From: Ruminococcaceae bacterium UBA7030
GTDB taxonomy: Bacteria > Bacillota > Clostridia > Oscillospirales > Acutalibacteraceae
NCBI GenBank assembly: GCA_002494125.1
Contig: DLBD01000028.1
Location: forward strand, 1 to 9,614
DNA length: 9,614 nucleotides
Direction of reading: 5' to 3'
The notes below the pieces were generated by a model. It had not been told where the DNA came from and did no database searches. It saw nothing but the letters and a program-made list of their open reading frames with translations. Position numbers and translations under genes: made by a program. How positions within the stretch are numbered: position 1 is the first letter of the stretch; each line of letters opens with the position of its first letter. Below, one piece after another: positions 1-6,770 of the stretch.

Positions 1-1698
1 GAGTATTTTGTGTCTTACTATGACTATTATCAGCCCGAAGCTTATGTGCCTACAACAGATACATATATAGAAAAGGATTCATCAATTAATGACGAGATAG
101 ACAAGCTTCGCCATTCTGCAACTTCCGCTTTGTTTGAAAGAAGAGATGTTATTATTGTAGCGTCAGTTTCCTGTATCTATTCTATAGGTGACCCGATAGA
201 TTATAAGAGTATGGTTATTTCTCTTCGTTCGGGAATGGAATACGGTAGGGATAAGCTTATTGAAAAGCTTGTATCAATTCAGTATGAGCGAAATGACATA
301 AACTTTGTTAGAAATAAGTTCAGAGTCAGAGGAGATACGCTTGAGATTTTTCCTGCCGGCTCTTCGGGCAATGCAATAAGGATTGAATTTTTCGGCGATG
401 AAATTGACCGTATCTGCGAAATACAACCGCTTACGGGTAAAGTTGAAGGCGTTTTATCCCATGTTGCAATCTATCCTGCGTCGCACTATGTTGTTGGCCC
501 GGAAAAAATGGAAAGAGCAATTGAAAAGATATATGACGAAATGGTTGAGCGTGTTGCTTATTTTGAAGAAAAAGGCAAGCTTCTTGAAGCACAGCGAATC
601 AAAGAACGCACAATGAACGATATTGAAATGCTTCGTGAAACAGGCTTTTGCAAGGGCATTGAAAACTATTCTGCTGTAATGAGTGGCAGAAAACCGGGTG
701 AAGCACCATTCACTCTCATAGACTATATGCCTGACGATTTTCTTCTGTTTTGTGATGAAAGCCATGTAATGCTGCCGCAGGTCAGAGGTATGTATGCAGG
801 TGACAGAGCAAGAAAGGAAAGCCTTGTTGAATACGGCTTTCGTTTACCTTCGGCGCTTGATAACAGACCGCTTCAGTTTGATGAGTTTTATAACAAAATA
901 AATCAGGTCATTTTCACTTCTGCAACACCGGGTGCTTTTGAAAAAGAAAGAAGCGCACAAATTGTTGAGCAGGTTATCAGACCTACCGGACTTCTTGATC
1001 CTGTGATTACCGTAAAGCCTACAGACGACCAGATGGATGATCTTTTATCAGAAATTAACGTAAGATCACAGCGAAAGGAAAGAATCCTTGTAACGACACT
1101 TACAAAAGCAATGGCTGAGGATCTTACAGCATACCTTGAAGGCTTTGGAGTAAAGGTCAGATATATGCACCACGATATTGATACTATCGAGAGAATGGAG
1201 ATTATCCGTGACCTGAGGCTTGGCGAATTCGACGTCCTTGTCGGAATCAACCTTCTTCGTGAAGGACTTGATATCCCCGAGGTTTCACTTGTCGCAATTC
1301 TTGATGCTGACAAAGAAGGCTTTCTTCGTTCGGAAACATCTCTTGTTCAGACTATCGGCAGAGCGGCAAGAAATGAAAACGGCGAGGTAATAATGTATGC
1401 CGACAGCGTTACTCCTTCTATGGAACGTGCTATTTCCGAAACGGTAAGGCGCAGAGGCATACAGGAAGAATATAATAAGGCACACGGTATTACGCCTGAA
1501 ACTATTAAAAAGGACGTTCACCAGATTATTGAAATCACCTCAAAAGAAAAGCTTGAAGGAAAGCGTAAGCATCTCACCAAAAAGGATAAGGCAATTCTTA
1601 TCAGACAGCTTACGAAGGAAATGAAGGAGGCTGCCAGAATGCTTGAATTTGAGCATGCCGCATTCCTGCGAGATCAGATAGCAGAACTTGAAAAGTAA
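1..1698 (+). CDS. uvrB: UvrABC excinuclease subunit B (5'-truncated)
   Basis: UvrB is the damage-verifying helicase-like subunit of nucleotide excision repair: UvrA loads it at lesions and it then recruits UvrC to cut the strand. The reading frame is open from base 1, and the first residues (EYF, then VSYYDYYQPEAYVP) are the UvrB beta-hairpin with its paired tyrosines (bases 16-30), which lies about 90 residues into the family. The N-terminus with the Walker A motif is therefore outside the window; the GTG at 10 is an internal valine codon, not a start. Seen here are the DESH Walker B box (754-765), the GINLLREGLDIPE helicase block (about 1240-1281), motif VI QTIGRAAR (1348-1371) and a C-terminal UVR domain (about 1573-1695) that contacts UvrC and UvrA. 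The 565 visible codons plus about 90 missing match the usual length of about 660. No frameshift or missing motif is seen. It is followed 9 bases later by uvrA, as in many Bacillota operons. Confidence 0.98.
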   Translation, partial: EYFVSYYDYYQPEAYVPTTDTYIEKDSSINDEIDKLRHSATSALFERRDVIIVASVSCIYSIGDPIDYKSMVISLRSGMEYGRDKLIEKLVSIQYERNDINFVRNKFRVRGDTLEIFPAGSSGNAIRIEFFGDEIDRICEIQPLTGKVEGVLSHVAIYPASHYVVGPEKMERAIEKIYDEMVERVAYFEEKGKLLEAQRIKERTMNDIEMLRETGFCKGIENYSAVMSGRKPGEAPFTLIDYMPDDFLLFCDESHVMLPQVRGMYAGDRARKESLVEYGFRLPSALDNRPLQFDEFYNKINQVIFTSATPGAFEKERSAQIVEQVIRPTGLLDPVITVKPTDDQMDDLLSEINVRSQRKERILVTTLTKAMAEDLTAYLEGFGVKVRYMHHDIDTIERMEIIRDLRLGEFDVLVGINLLREGLDIPEVSLVAILDADKEGFLRSETSLVQTIGRAARNENGEVIMYADSVTPSMERAISETVRRRGIQEEYNKAHGITPETIKKDVHQIIEITSKEKLEGKRKHLTKKDKAILIRQLTKEMKEAARMLEFEHAAFLRDQIAELEK

Positions 1699-1707
1699 AG
1701 GATTATT

Positions 1708-4527
1708 ATGAATAAAAATATAGTAGTAAAAGGTGCAAGGGAGCACAATCTTAAAAATATTGATATTGAAATACCAAGGGATAAACTTATTGTTTTCACG
1801 GGGCTTTCAGGTTCGGGTAAATCAAGCCTTGCCTTTGATACAATATTTGCTGAAGGACAAAGGCGTTATGTGGAGTCTTTGTCGTCTTATGCAAGGCAGT
1901 TTCTCGGGCAGATGGAAAAGCCCGATGTTGATTATATTGACGGACTTTCACCGGCTATTTCAATAGACCAGAAAACGACAAGCCGTAACCCGCGTTCAAC
2001 AGTCGGAACGGTTACCGAGATATATGATTATCTTCGTCTTCTATATGCAAGAATTGGTACTCCTCATTGTACTGTTTGCGGCAGAGAAATTTCACAGCAG
2101 ACAGTGGATCAGATAGTCGACAAAGTTCTATCGCTTGAAGAGAAAACAAAAATTCAGATTATGGCTCCGATTGTCAGAGGACGAAAGGGCGAATATGTAA
2201 AAGAGCTTGACAACATAAGGAAGTCGGGTTTTGTTCGTGTTCGTATTGACGGCTCTGTTTACGATCTTTCCGAAGAGATTAAACTTGAAAAGAATAAAAA
2301 GCATAATATTGAGGTAATCGTTGATCGTCTTGTAATTAACGACACTATCAAATCAAGACTTTCGGATTCGATAGAAACCGCAACTCATCTAACAGACGGA
2401 CTCGTTCTTGTTGATATAATCGGTCAAAGGGAGGAGCTCTTCTCGCTTAATTATGCTTGCCCTGAACACGGTGCAGTTATCGAGGAAATGAGCCCGCGTA
2501 TGTTTTCGTTTAACAATCCTTTCGGTGCTTGTAAAAAATGCGGAGGTATCGGATCTTATAAAGAAATTGACCCGAATCTCATTATACCTAATAAAAAGCT
2601 TTCTATTAACCAGGGCGGTATTAAAGCATCGGGTTGGAATGTTAATGACGGTTCGATAGCAAAGATGTACTACGAGGGACTTGCAAATGAGTATGGTTTT
2701 TCCCTCGATATTCCAATTGAAATGATTCCTGATGAAGCAATGCATGCAATTCTCTATGGAACTGACGGTAAAAAGCTTACTATGAAGAGAGTGACCTCCT
2801 ACGGCACCGGAACCTATAAAACTGACTTTGAAGGTATTATTTCAAATCTTAAAAGAAGATACAGCGAAACAACGTCTGACTGGGCAAGAAATGATATTGA
2901 AGGCGTTATGTCAACATGTCTGTGTCCTGACTGTCACGGCTCAAGGCTGACGCCCGAAATTCTTTCCGTTACAATAGGAGGAAAGAACATTTACGAATTC
3001 TGTACTATGTCTATTTCAGAGGAGCTTGAGTTTATCAACAGTCTTGAACTTACCGAAAGACAGAAGATAATCGGGAATCTGGTAATTAATGAGATTAAAG
3101 AAAGGCTTAACTTTCTAAATTCTGTCGGACTTGACTATCTCTCACTTTCAAGGGAGGCTGCAACACTTTCGGGTGGCGAGGCGCAGCGTATCAGGCTTGC
3201 AACCCAAATAGGCTCTTCCCTTATGGGTGTTTTATACATTCTTGATGAGCCGTCGATTGGACTTCACCAAAGGGACAACAATAAGCTTCTTGATACGCTC
3301 AAGCATCTTCGTGACCTCGGAAATACACTTATCGTGGTTGAACACGATGAGGATACTATGCGAAATGCGGACTATATTGTTGATATCGGTCCGGGTGCAG
3401 GTGTTCATGGAGGCGAGCTGATTGCAAGCGGTACAATTGATGACATAATTAACAGCGAACGCTCGATTACCGGTGCGTATTTAAGCGGTAAAAGGAGTAT
3501 TCCTCTTCCTGAAAAAAGAAGGGAAGGCAACGGCAAAAAACTAAAGGTGTTCGGTGCGAGGGAAAACAATCTTAAAAACCTTGAAGTTGAAATACCGCTT
3601 GGAAAATTCGTTGCTGTTACCGGTGTTTCCGGTTCCGGCAAATCAAGCCTTGTAAATGAAATACTTAATAAATATCTTTCGAATGTTCTTAACGGTGCAA
3701 AGCGCCGTGCTGGAAAATTTGATAAAATTACCGGTGTGGAAGCACTTGACAAGGTTATAAACATTGACCAGTCTCCAATAGGAAGAACGCCTCGTTCAAA
3801 CCCTGCAACCTACACAGGCGTATTTAATGATATAAGAGATTTATATGCCCAAACGCCGGATGCAAAGGCGAGGGGATATAAGAGCAATCGTTTCTCCTTT
3901 AATGTTAAGGGCGGACGGTGCGAGGCATGTCAGGGCGACGGTATTGTGAAAATTGAAATGCATTTTCTTGCTGATGTTTATGTACCGTGTGAGGTTTGCT
4001 CCGGTAAGCGATACAACCGTGAAACGCTCGAGGTTAAGTATAAGGGTAAGTCAATATATGATGTGCTTGAAATGACTGTTGACGAAGGTGTTGAATTCTT
4101 TGCGCAACAGCCGAAGATTTACCGCAAGCTTAAAACTCTTTCGGATGTCGGACTTGGTTATATTAAAATCGGTCAGAGCGCTACAACGCTTTCGGGTGGT
4201 GAGGCACAGAGGGTTAAGCTTGCAACCGAGCTTTCAAAAAGAAGCACGGGAAAGACGATTTATATACTGGACGAGCCCACAACAGGACTTCATACTGCCG
4301 ATGTTCATCGCCTTATAAACGTCCTTAATATGCTTGTTGACTCAGGAAATACAGTTCTTATTATTGAACATAATCTTGATATTATTAAGACGGCGGACCA
4401 TATTATTGATCTCGGTCCCGAAGGCGGCAAGGGCGGCGGAACAATCGTTGCACAGGGAACACCCGAAGAAATAGCAAAATGCAAAAAGTCCTATACAGGC
4501 CAGTATCTTAAACCTCTTCTTAAATAA
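1708..4527 (+). CDS. uvrA: UvrABC excinuclease subunit A
   Basis: UvrA is the dimeric, cytoplasmic ABC-family ATPase that scans DNA for bulky lesions and hands the site to UvrB. At 939 residues it has full family length. Both nucleotide-binding domains are intact: Walker A GLSGSGKSS (32-40) and GVSGSGKSS (639-647); signatures LSGGE (487-491 and 828-832); Walker B ILDEP ending at about 515 and 857. Zinc-module ligands are visible: C121-x2-C124 and C406-x2-C409 (probably one split site); C251-x2-H254 with C275-x2-C278, where the second ligand is His instead of Cys; and C738-x2-C741 with C761-x2-C764 in the second half. The SRNPRSTVGT stretch near residues 91-100 and its NBD2 counterpart GRTPRSNPAT are typical of the family. 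The ATG at 1708 is supported by AAAGGA (1697-1702) five bases upstream and by the normal N-terminus IVVKGAREHNLKNI. Tightly linked to uvrB, and the two are almost certainly co-transcribed; SOS control is known for the family but no operator is in view. Confidence 0.99.
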   Translation: MNKNIVVKGAREHNLKNIDIEIPRDKLIVFTGLSGSGKSSLAFDTIFAEGQRRYVESLSSYARQFLGQMEKPDVDYIDGLSPAISIDQKTTSRNPRSTVGTVTEIYDYLRLLYARIGTPHCTVCGREISQQTVDQIVDKVLSLEEKTKIQIMAPIVRGRKGEYVKELDNIRKSGFVRVRIDGSVYDLSEEIKLEKNKKHNIEVIVDRLVINDTIKSRLSDSIETATHLTDGLVLVDIIGQREELFSLNYACPEHGAVIEEMSPRMFSFNNPFGACKKCGGIGSYKEIDPNLIIPNKKLSINQGGIKASGWNVNDGSIAKMYYEGLANEYGFSLDIPIEMIPDEAMHAILYGTDGKKLTMKRVTSYGTGTYKTDFEGIISNLKRRYSETTSDWARNDIEGVMSTCLCPDCHGSRLTPEILSVTIGGKNIYEFCTMSISEELEFINSLELTERQKIIGNLVINEIKERLNFLNSVGLDYLSLSREAATLSGGEAQRIRLATQIGSSLMGVLYILDEPSIGLHQRDNNKLLDTLKHLRDLGNTLIVVEHDEDTMRNADYIVDIGPGAGVHGGELIASGTIDDIINSERSITGAYLSGKRSIPLPEKRREGNGKKLKVFGARENNLKNLEVEIPLGKFVAVTGVSGSGKSSLVNEILNKYLSNVLNGAKRRAGKFDKITGVEALDKVINIDQSPIGRTPRSNPATYTGVFNDIRDLYAQTPDAKARGYKSNRFSFNVKGGRCEACQGDGIVKIEMHFLADVYVPCEVCSGKRYNRETLEVKYKGKSIYDVLEMTVDEGVEFFAQQPKIYRKLKTLSDVGLGYIKIGQSATTLSGGEAQRVKLATELSKRSTGKTIYILDEPTTGLHTADVHRLINVLNMLVDSGNTVLIIEHNLDIIKTADHIIDLGPEGGKGGGTIVAQGTPEEIAKCKKSYTGQYLKPLLK

Positions 4528-4530
4528 AAT

Positions 4531-4577
4531 AGGGCATTCGTACCGACTCTTTATGATACGAATGCCTTTACTTTTTG
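4531..4577 (+). terminator. Rho-independent terminator after uvrA
   Basis: Starting 4 bases after the uvrA stop, GGCATTCGTA (4533-4542) pairs perfectly with TACGAATGCC (4557-4566). A G-T and an A-T pair extend the base outward to 4531/4568. The loop is 14 bases. A T-run interrupted by A and C follows (TTTACTTTTTG). The stem is solid, but the broken T-run suggests termination may be incomplete. It separates the uvrBA operon from the downstream signalling genes. Confidence 0.8.
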
Positions 4578-4583
4578 TTACCT

Positions 4584-4635
4584 ATAATTACAAATGAATT
4601 AAAATGAAATTAAGTTTTAATATTTTTGTAATTAT
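4584..4635. repeat. A/T-rich nested inverted repeat (near-palindrome)
   Basis: ATAATTACAAA (4584-4594) is the exact reverse complement of TTTGTAATTAT (4625-4635). Inside it, ATTAAAA (4598-4604) is the exact reverse complement of TTTTAAT (4615-4621). The two pairs are separated by 3 bases on each side, so the whole folds as an 11 bp stem, a 3x3 internal loop, a 7 bp stem and a 10-base loop. Only one of the 18 pairs is G-C. It sits between the uvrA terminator and the -35 region of the next gene. Possible roles are a second weak terminator (TTTT follows at 4635-4638), an operator for a regulator of the lipoprotein promoter, or chance in A/T-rich DNA. Confidence 0.6.
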
Positions 4636-4649
4636 TTTATCATTTACTG

Positions 4650-4678
4650 TTTATTTTGTTTTAATTTTCTGTTATAAT
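4650..4678 (+). promoter_or_regulatory. Predicted sigma-A-type extended -10 promoter for the lipoprotein gene
   Basis: A consensus TATAAT (4673-4678) is preceded by TGT, giving an extended -10 (TGnTATAAT). The -35 is weak: TTTATT at 4650-4655 with a 17-base spacer. Transcription would begin near 4685, giving a leader of about 26 bases that contains the AAAGGAG ribosome binding site (4695-4701) nine bases before the ATG at 4711. Its place after the uvrA terminator fits a new transcription unit. Confidence 0.65.
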
Positions 4679-4710
4679 GTATTAAATATGTATTAAAGGA
4701 GTGACATAAT

Positions 4711-6000
4711 ATGAAAAAAATCAGAATATCTGTTGTAGTATTATGTCTTGCTCTTTTGTTGAACGGATGCCACAGCTTCCGTTTTGCAACGTCTATTGAA
4801 GATTTAATTTCTCCCGTTTCACCAAGCGGTGAAAATGAAGAGGTGCTTTCAGCTCTCAATAATTATTGCGAGGCAGGTTATTCACTCAAAGTTCCGTCAG
4901 GCGGAAATTACACAACAGCCTTTGTATTTACAGACCTCGACAGCGACGGGCAAAATGAAGCGCTTGCTTTTTATGAGCCGAGCGACAGCCTTGGGTCAGT
5001 CAATATGGCTGTAATTCAAAAGGGCGAAAAATCATGGAACGTTGTTAATAATATTGTCGGCGAAGGCTCAGGAGTAAACCGTGTTGACTTTTCAGACCTT
5101 AACAATGATTCAGTTGATGAAATCGTTGTCGGATGGAGTGTTATATCCAAATCTGATGTTTCTAATGTAAATGTTTATTTCAGGCTTGATGATTCGCTAA
5201 CATACGAATCTTATTCTGATTCGGTAACAGGAAACGATTTTTTGTGTGCCGATATAAATGAGGACTCGGCAAATGACCTGCTGATTTTCTCAACCGGCTC
5301 TGTAAATGAATCACCCTATGCCGAGCTGTATTCATTTGAAGGTAAAGAAAAATATAAAATCGGCTATACAAAGCTTGACAGCACTATAACCTCATTTGAA
5401 AAGTTATCTGTCGGTAAAACTGATGCCGGTACAAGTGTTTATGTCGATGCGCTAAGGGCTGACGGCAGTTCAATGGTAACTGAGTTTATTTACTATTCAA
5501 ACTATTACGACTCAATCGTTTCACCGCTTTACAGTTATTCAACAGGCAGAACTTCCGAAACTACAAGAGACGATTTAATATATTCATCGGATATTGACGG
5601 CGATTCGGTTATAGAAATTCCAACTGATTATGACGATATAAGCCTGCCTGACAAGTTAAGCGCTCAAGACTGGGTTTCATATAAGAGCACCATATTTGTT
5701 CATAAGTGCTATACTGTTTCATGCAAGCGTGACGCTTATGTTCTTATTGTAACAGACGACGAGCTTGAAGACCTTACATTTACTTATGATGAAGAGGGAA
5801 GAGAGCTCAGTGCTTTTGACGAAGATACACTTTGCTATAACATCAAAGCAGTTCTTAAATCAACATATGACTCTAATCCGGATGATTTTCTGTCATATGT
5901 GAAAATATATGAAAATTCAGGATATGTTTATCTTGCAAGGGTTAATTCGGAAACATCTTATTCAACGGATTATCTTGCTGATACAATTCGCACTTATTAA
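4711..6000 (+). CDS. Putative lipoprotein with FG-GAP/VCBS-like repeats
   Basis: I do not recognise a named family for this 429-residue protein. The N-terminus is a lipoprotein signal: basic MKKIR, a hydrophobic stretch (about 6-17) and the lipobox L-N-G-C with Cys20 as the predicted lipidation site (Asn at -2 is less common). The mature protein would be tethered outside the membrane. Four acidic loops of FG-GAP/VCBS type are visible: DLDSDGQNE (75-83), DLNNDSVDE (129-137), DINEDSAND (181-189) and DIDGDSVIE (294-302). A degenerate fifth (around D238, KTDAG followed by VYVDA) fills the gap, so units recur every 52-57 residues. This is typical of a beta-propeller with possible calcium-binding loops. 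Residues from about 310 to 429 form a distinct C-terminal part. Besides Cys20 the mature part has five cysteines (53, 179, 333, 338, 375). The start is fixed by AAAGGAG nine bases upstream. The gene lies 38 bases before a response regulator and its kinase, so a role as accessory sensor or ligand binder is possible but unproven. Confidence 0.85.
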   Translation: MKKIRISVVVLCLALLLNGCHSFRFATSIEDLISPVSPSGENEEVLSALNNYCEAGYSLKVPSGGNYTTAFVFTDLDSDGQNEALAFYEPSDSLGSVNMAVIQKGEKSWNVVNNIVGEGSGVNRVDFSDLNNDSVDEIVVGWSVISKSDVSNVNVYFRLDDSLTYESYSDSVTGNDFLCADINEDSANDLLIFSTGSVNESPYAELYSFEGKEKYKIGYTKLDSTITSFEKLSVGKTDAGTSVYVDALRADGSSMVTEFIYYSNYYDSIVSPLYSYSTGRTSETTRDDLIYSSDIDGDSVIEIPTDYDDISLPDKLSAQDWVSYKSTIFVHKCYTVSCKRDAYVLIVTDDELEDLTFTYDEEGRELSAFDEDTLCYNIKAVLKSTYDSNPDDFLSYVKIYENSGYVYLARVNSETSYSTDYLADTIRTY

Positions 6001-6014
6001 AACAGATTTATAAT
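5987..6014 (+). promoter_or_regulatory. Possible internal promoter before the response regulator
   Basis: A perfect TATAAT (6009-6014) lies just after the lipoprotein stop codon. TTCGCA (5987-5992), four of six matches to the -35 consensus, is 16 bases upstream. Initiation near 6021 would place the ribosome binding site at the very 5' end of the message, which is tight. A chance match in A/T-rich DNA is quite possible. Confidence 0.35.
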
Positions 6015-6021
6015 CTTACAT

Positions 6022-6029
6022 AGGAAGGG
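6022..6029 (+). promoter_or_regulatory. Ribosome binding site that fixes the response regulator start
   Basis: AGGAAGGG ends nine bases before the ATG at 6039. An in-frame TTG at 6030 directly abuts this site and so cannot be the start. The ATG also gives the standard MKKVLVAEDE receiver N-terminus. Confidence 0.75.
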
Positions 6030-6038
6030 TTGAAATTT

Positions 6039-6743
6039 ATGAAAAAGGTATTAGTCGCTGAGGACGAGGAATCCATCAGAGAGTTTATTGTCATCAATCT
6101 CACCAGAAGCGGTTACGAGGTTGAACAGGCAGAAAACGGTGCGGTTGCGCTTGAAAAGTTTTCTCAGGATGAAAATGGTTTTGATGTTGCAATTCTTGAC
6201 ATTATGATGCCTGAGGTTGACGGACTTACTGTTTGTAAAGAGCTTAGAAAGCGTTCATCAGACCTTGGCATAATTATGCTTAGCGCCAAAACACAGGAAA
6301 TGGACAAAGTAACAGGCCTTCTCTTTGGCGCAGATGATTATGTAACAAAGCCGTTTTCACCAAGTGAGCTTATGGCAAGAGTAGACGCTGTATACCGTCG
6401 TGTTGAAATGACACGAGGCTTTCGTAAAAACGATACAACAGGTGACAGCATTGTGCTGGACGAATTTGTTCTCAATCTTCGAAATCGTACGCTTACAAAA
6501 AATGATGAACCGATTGAGCTTACTCAGGTTGAATTTCAGATTATTGAGTACTTTTTCAAAAATCCGAATGCAGCTCTTTCAAGAACTGATATTCTAAAAA
6601 CAGTATGGGGTGCAAATTATTTCGGTGATGAAAAGATTGTCGACGTTAATGTTAGACGACTTCGTATGAAGGTTGAGGATAACCCATCTAATCCTACAAG
6701 ACTTGTTACTATATGGGGACTTGGCTACAAGTGGGTAGTATAA
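6039..6743 (+). CDS. OmpR/PhoB-family response regulator
   Basis: This is a 234-residue cytoplasmic transcription regulator, the normal size for the family. The N-terminal receiver has the acidic cluster E8-D9-E10, the phospho-accepting Asp54 (ILDIMMP), the switch Ser82 (MLSAK) and Lys104 (TKPF), so it looks fully competent for phosphorylation. A linker (about 120-135) leads to a winged-helix DNA-binding domain (about 136-234), including the ELTQVEFQIIEYF segment, the helix VDVNVRRLRMKVE starting at about 201 and the final WGLGYKW wing. The start is ATG 6039, supported by AGGAAGGG upstream. The gene sits between the lipoprotein and the kinase; the kinase begins 27 bases after its stop, so the two are very likely a cognate pair. 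The target genes cannot be read from the sequence; the upstream lipoprotein promoter is one candidate for autoregulation. Confidence 0.97.
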   Translation: MKKVLVAEDEESIREFIVINLTRSGYEVEQAENGAVALEKFSQDENGFDVAILDIMMPEVDGLTVCKELRKRSSDLGIIMLSAKTQEMDKVTGLLFGADDYVTKPFSPSELMARVDAVYRRVEMTRGFRKNDTTGDSIVLDEFVLNLRNRTLTKNDEPIELTQVEFQIIEYFFKNPNAALSRTDILKTVWGANYFGDEKIVDVNVRRLRMKVEDNPSNPTRLVTIWGLGYKWVV

Positions 6744-6770
6744 CGGCAAAATAAAGGCACGGTAGTATTA

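Noticed and set aside
10..12. GTG as the start of a complete uvrB
   Set aside because: The frame stays open to base 1, and the residues before and after it match the interior of UvrB around the beta-hairpin. About 90 N-terminal residues including Walker A would be missing, so the gene is cut by the window edge.
903..1313. Longer minus-strand open frames inside uvrB, uvrA, the kinase and yqhQ
   Set aside because: They lie opposite genes with clear family matches, have low-complexity Ser/Ile/Phe-rich translations and lack ribosome binding sites. They are shadows of the coding strand.
1986..1997. LexA/DinR-like SOS box (TAAC-N4-GTTC) near the start of uvrA
   Set aside because: It matches seven of eight key bases but lies inside codons for the conserved SRNPRSTVGT block, far from any promoter. 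Protein constraint explains it.
4583..4588. TATAAT as a promoter -10 box
   Set aside because: No reasonable -35 is present at 16-18 bases upstream, where the terminator stem lies, and the hexamer is part of the left arm of the inverted repeat.
6030..6032. TTG as the response regulator start
   Set aside because: It directly abuts the AGGAAGGG ribosome binding site; the ATG at 6039 has correct spacing and gives the family N-terminus.
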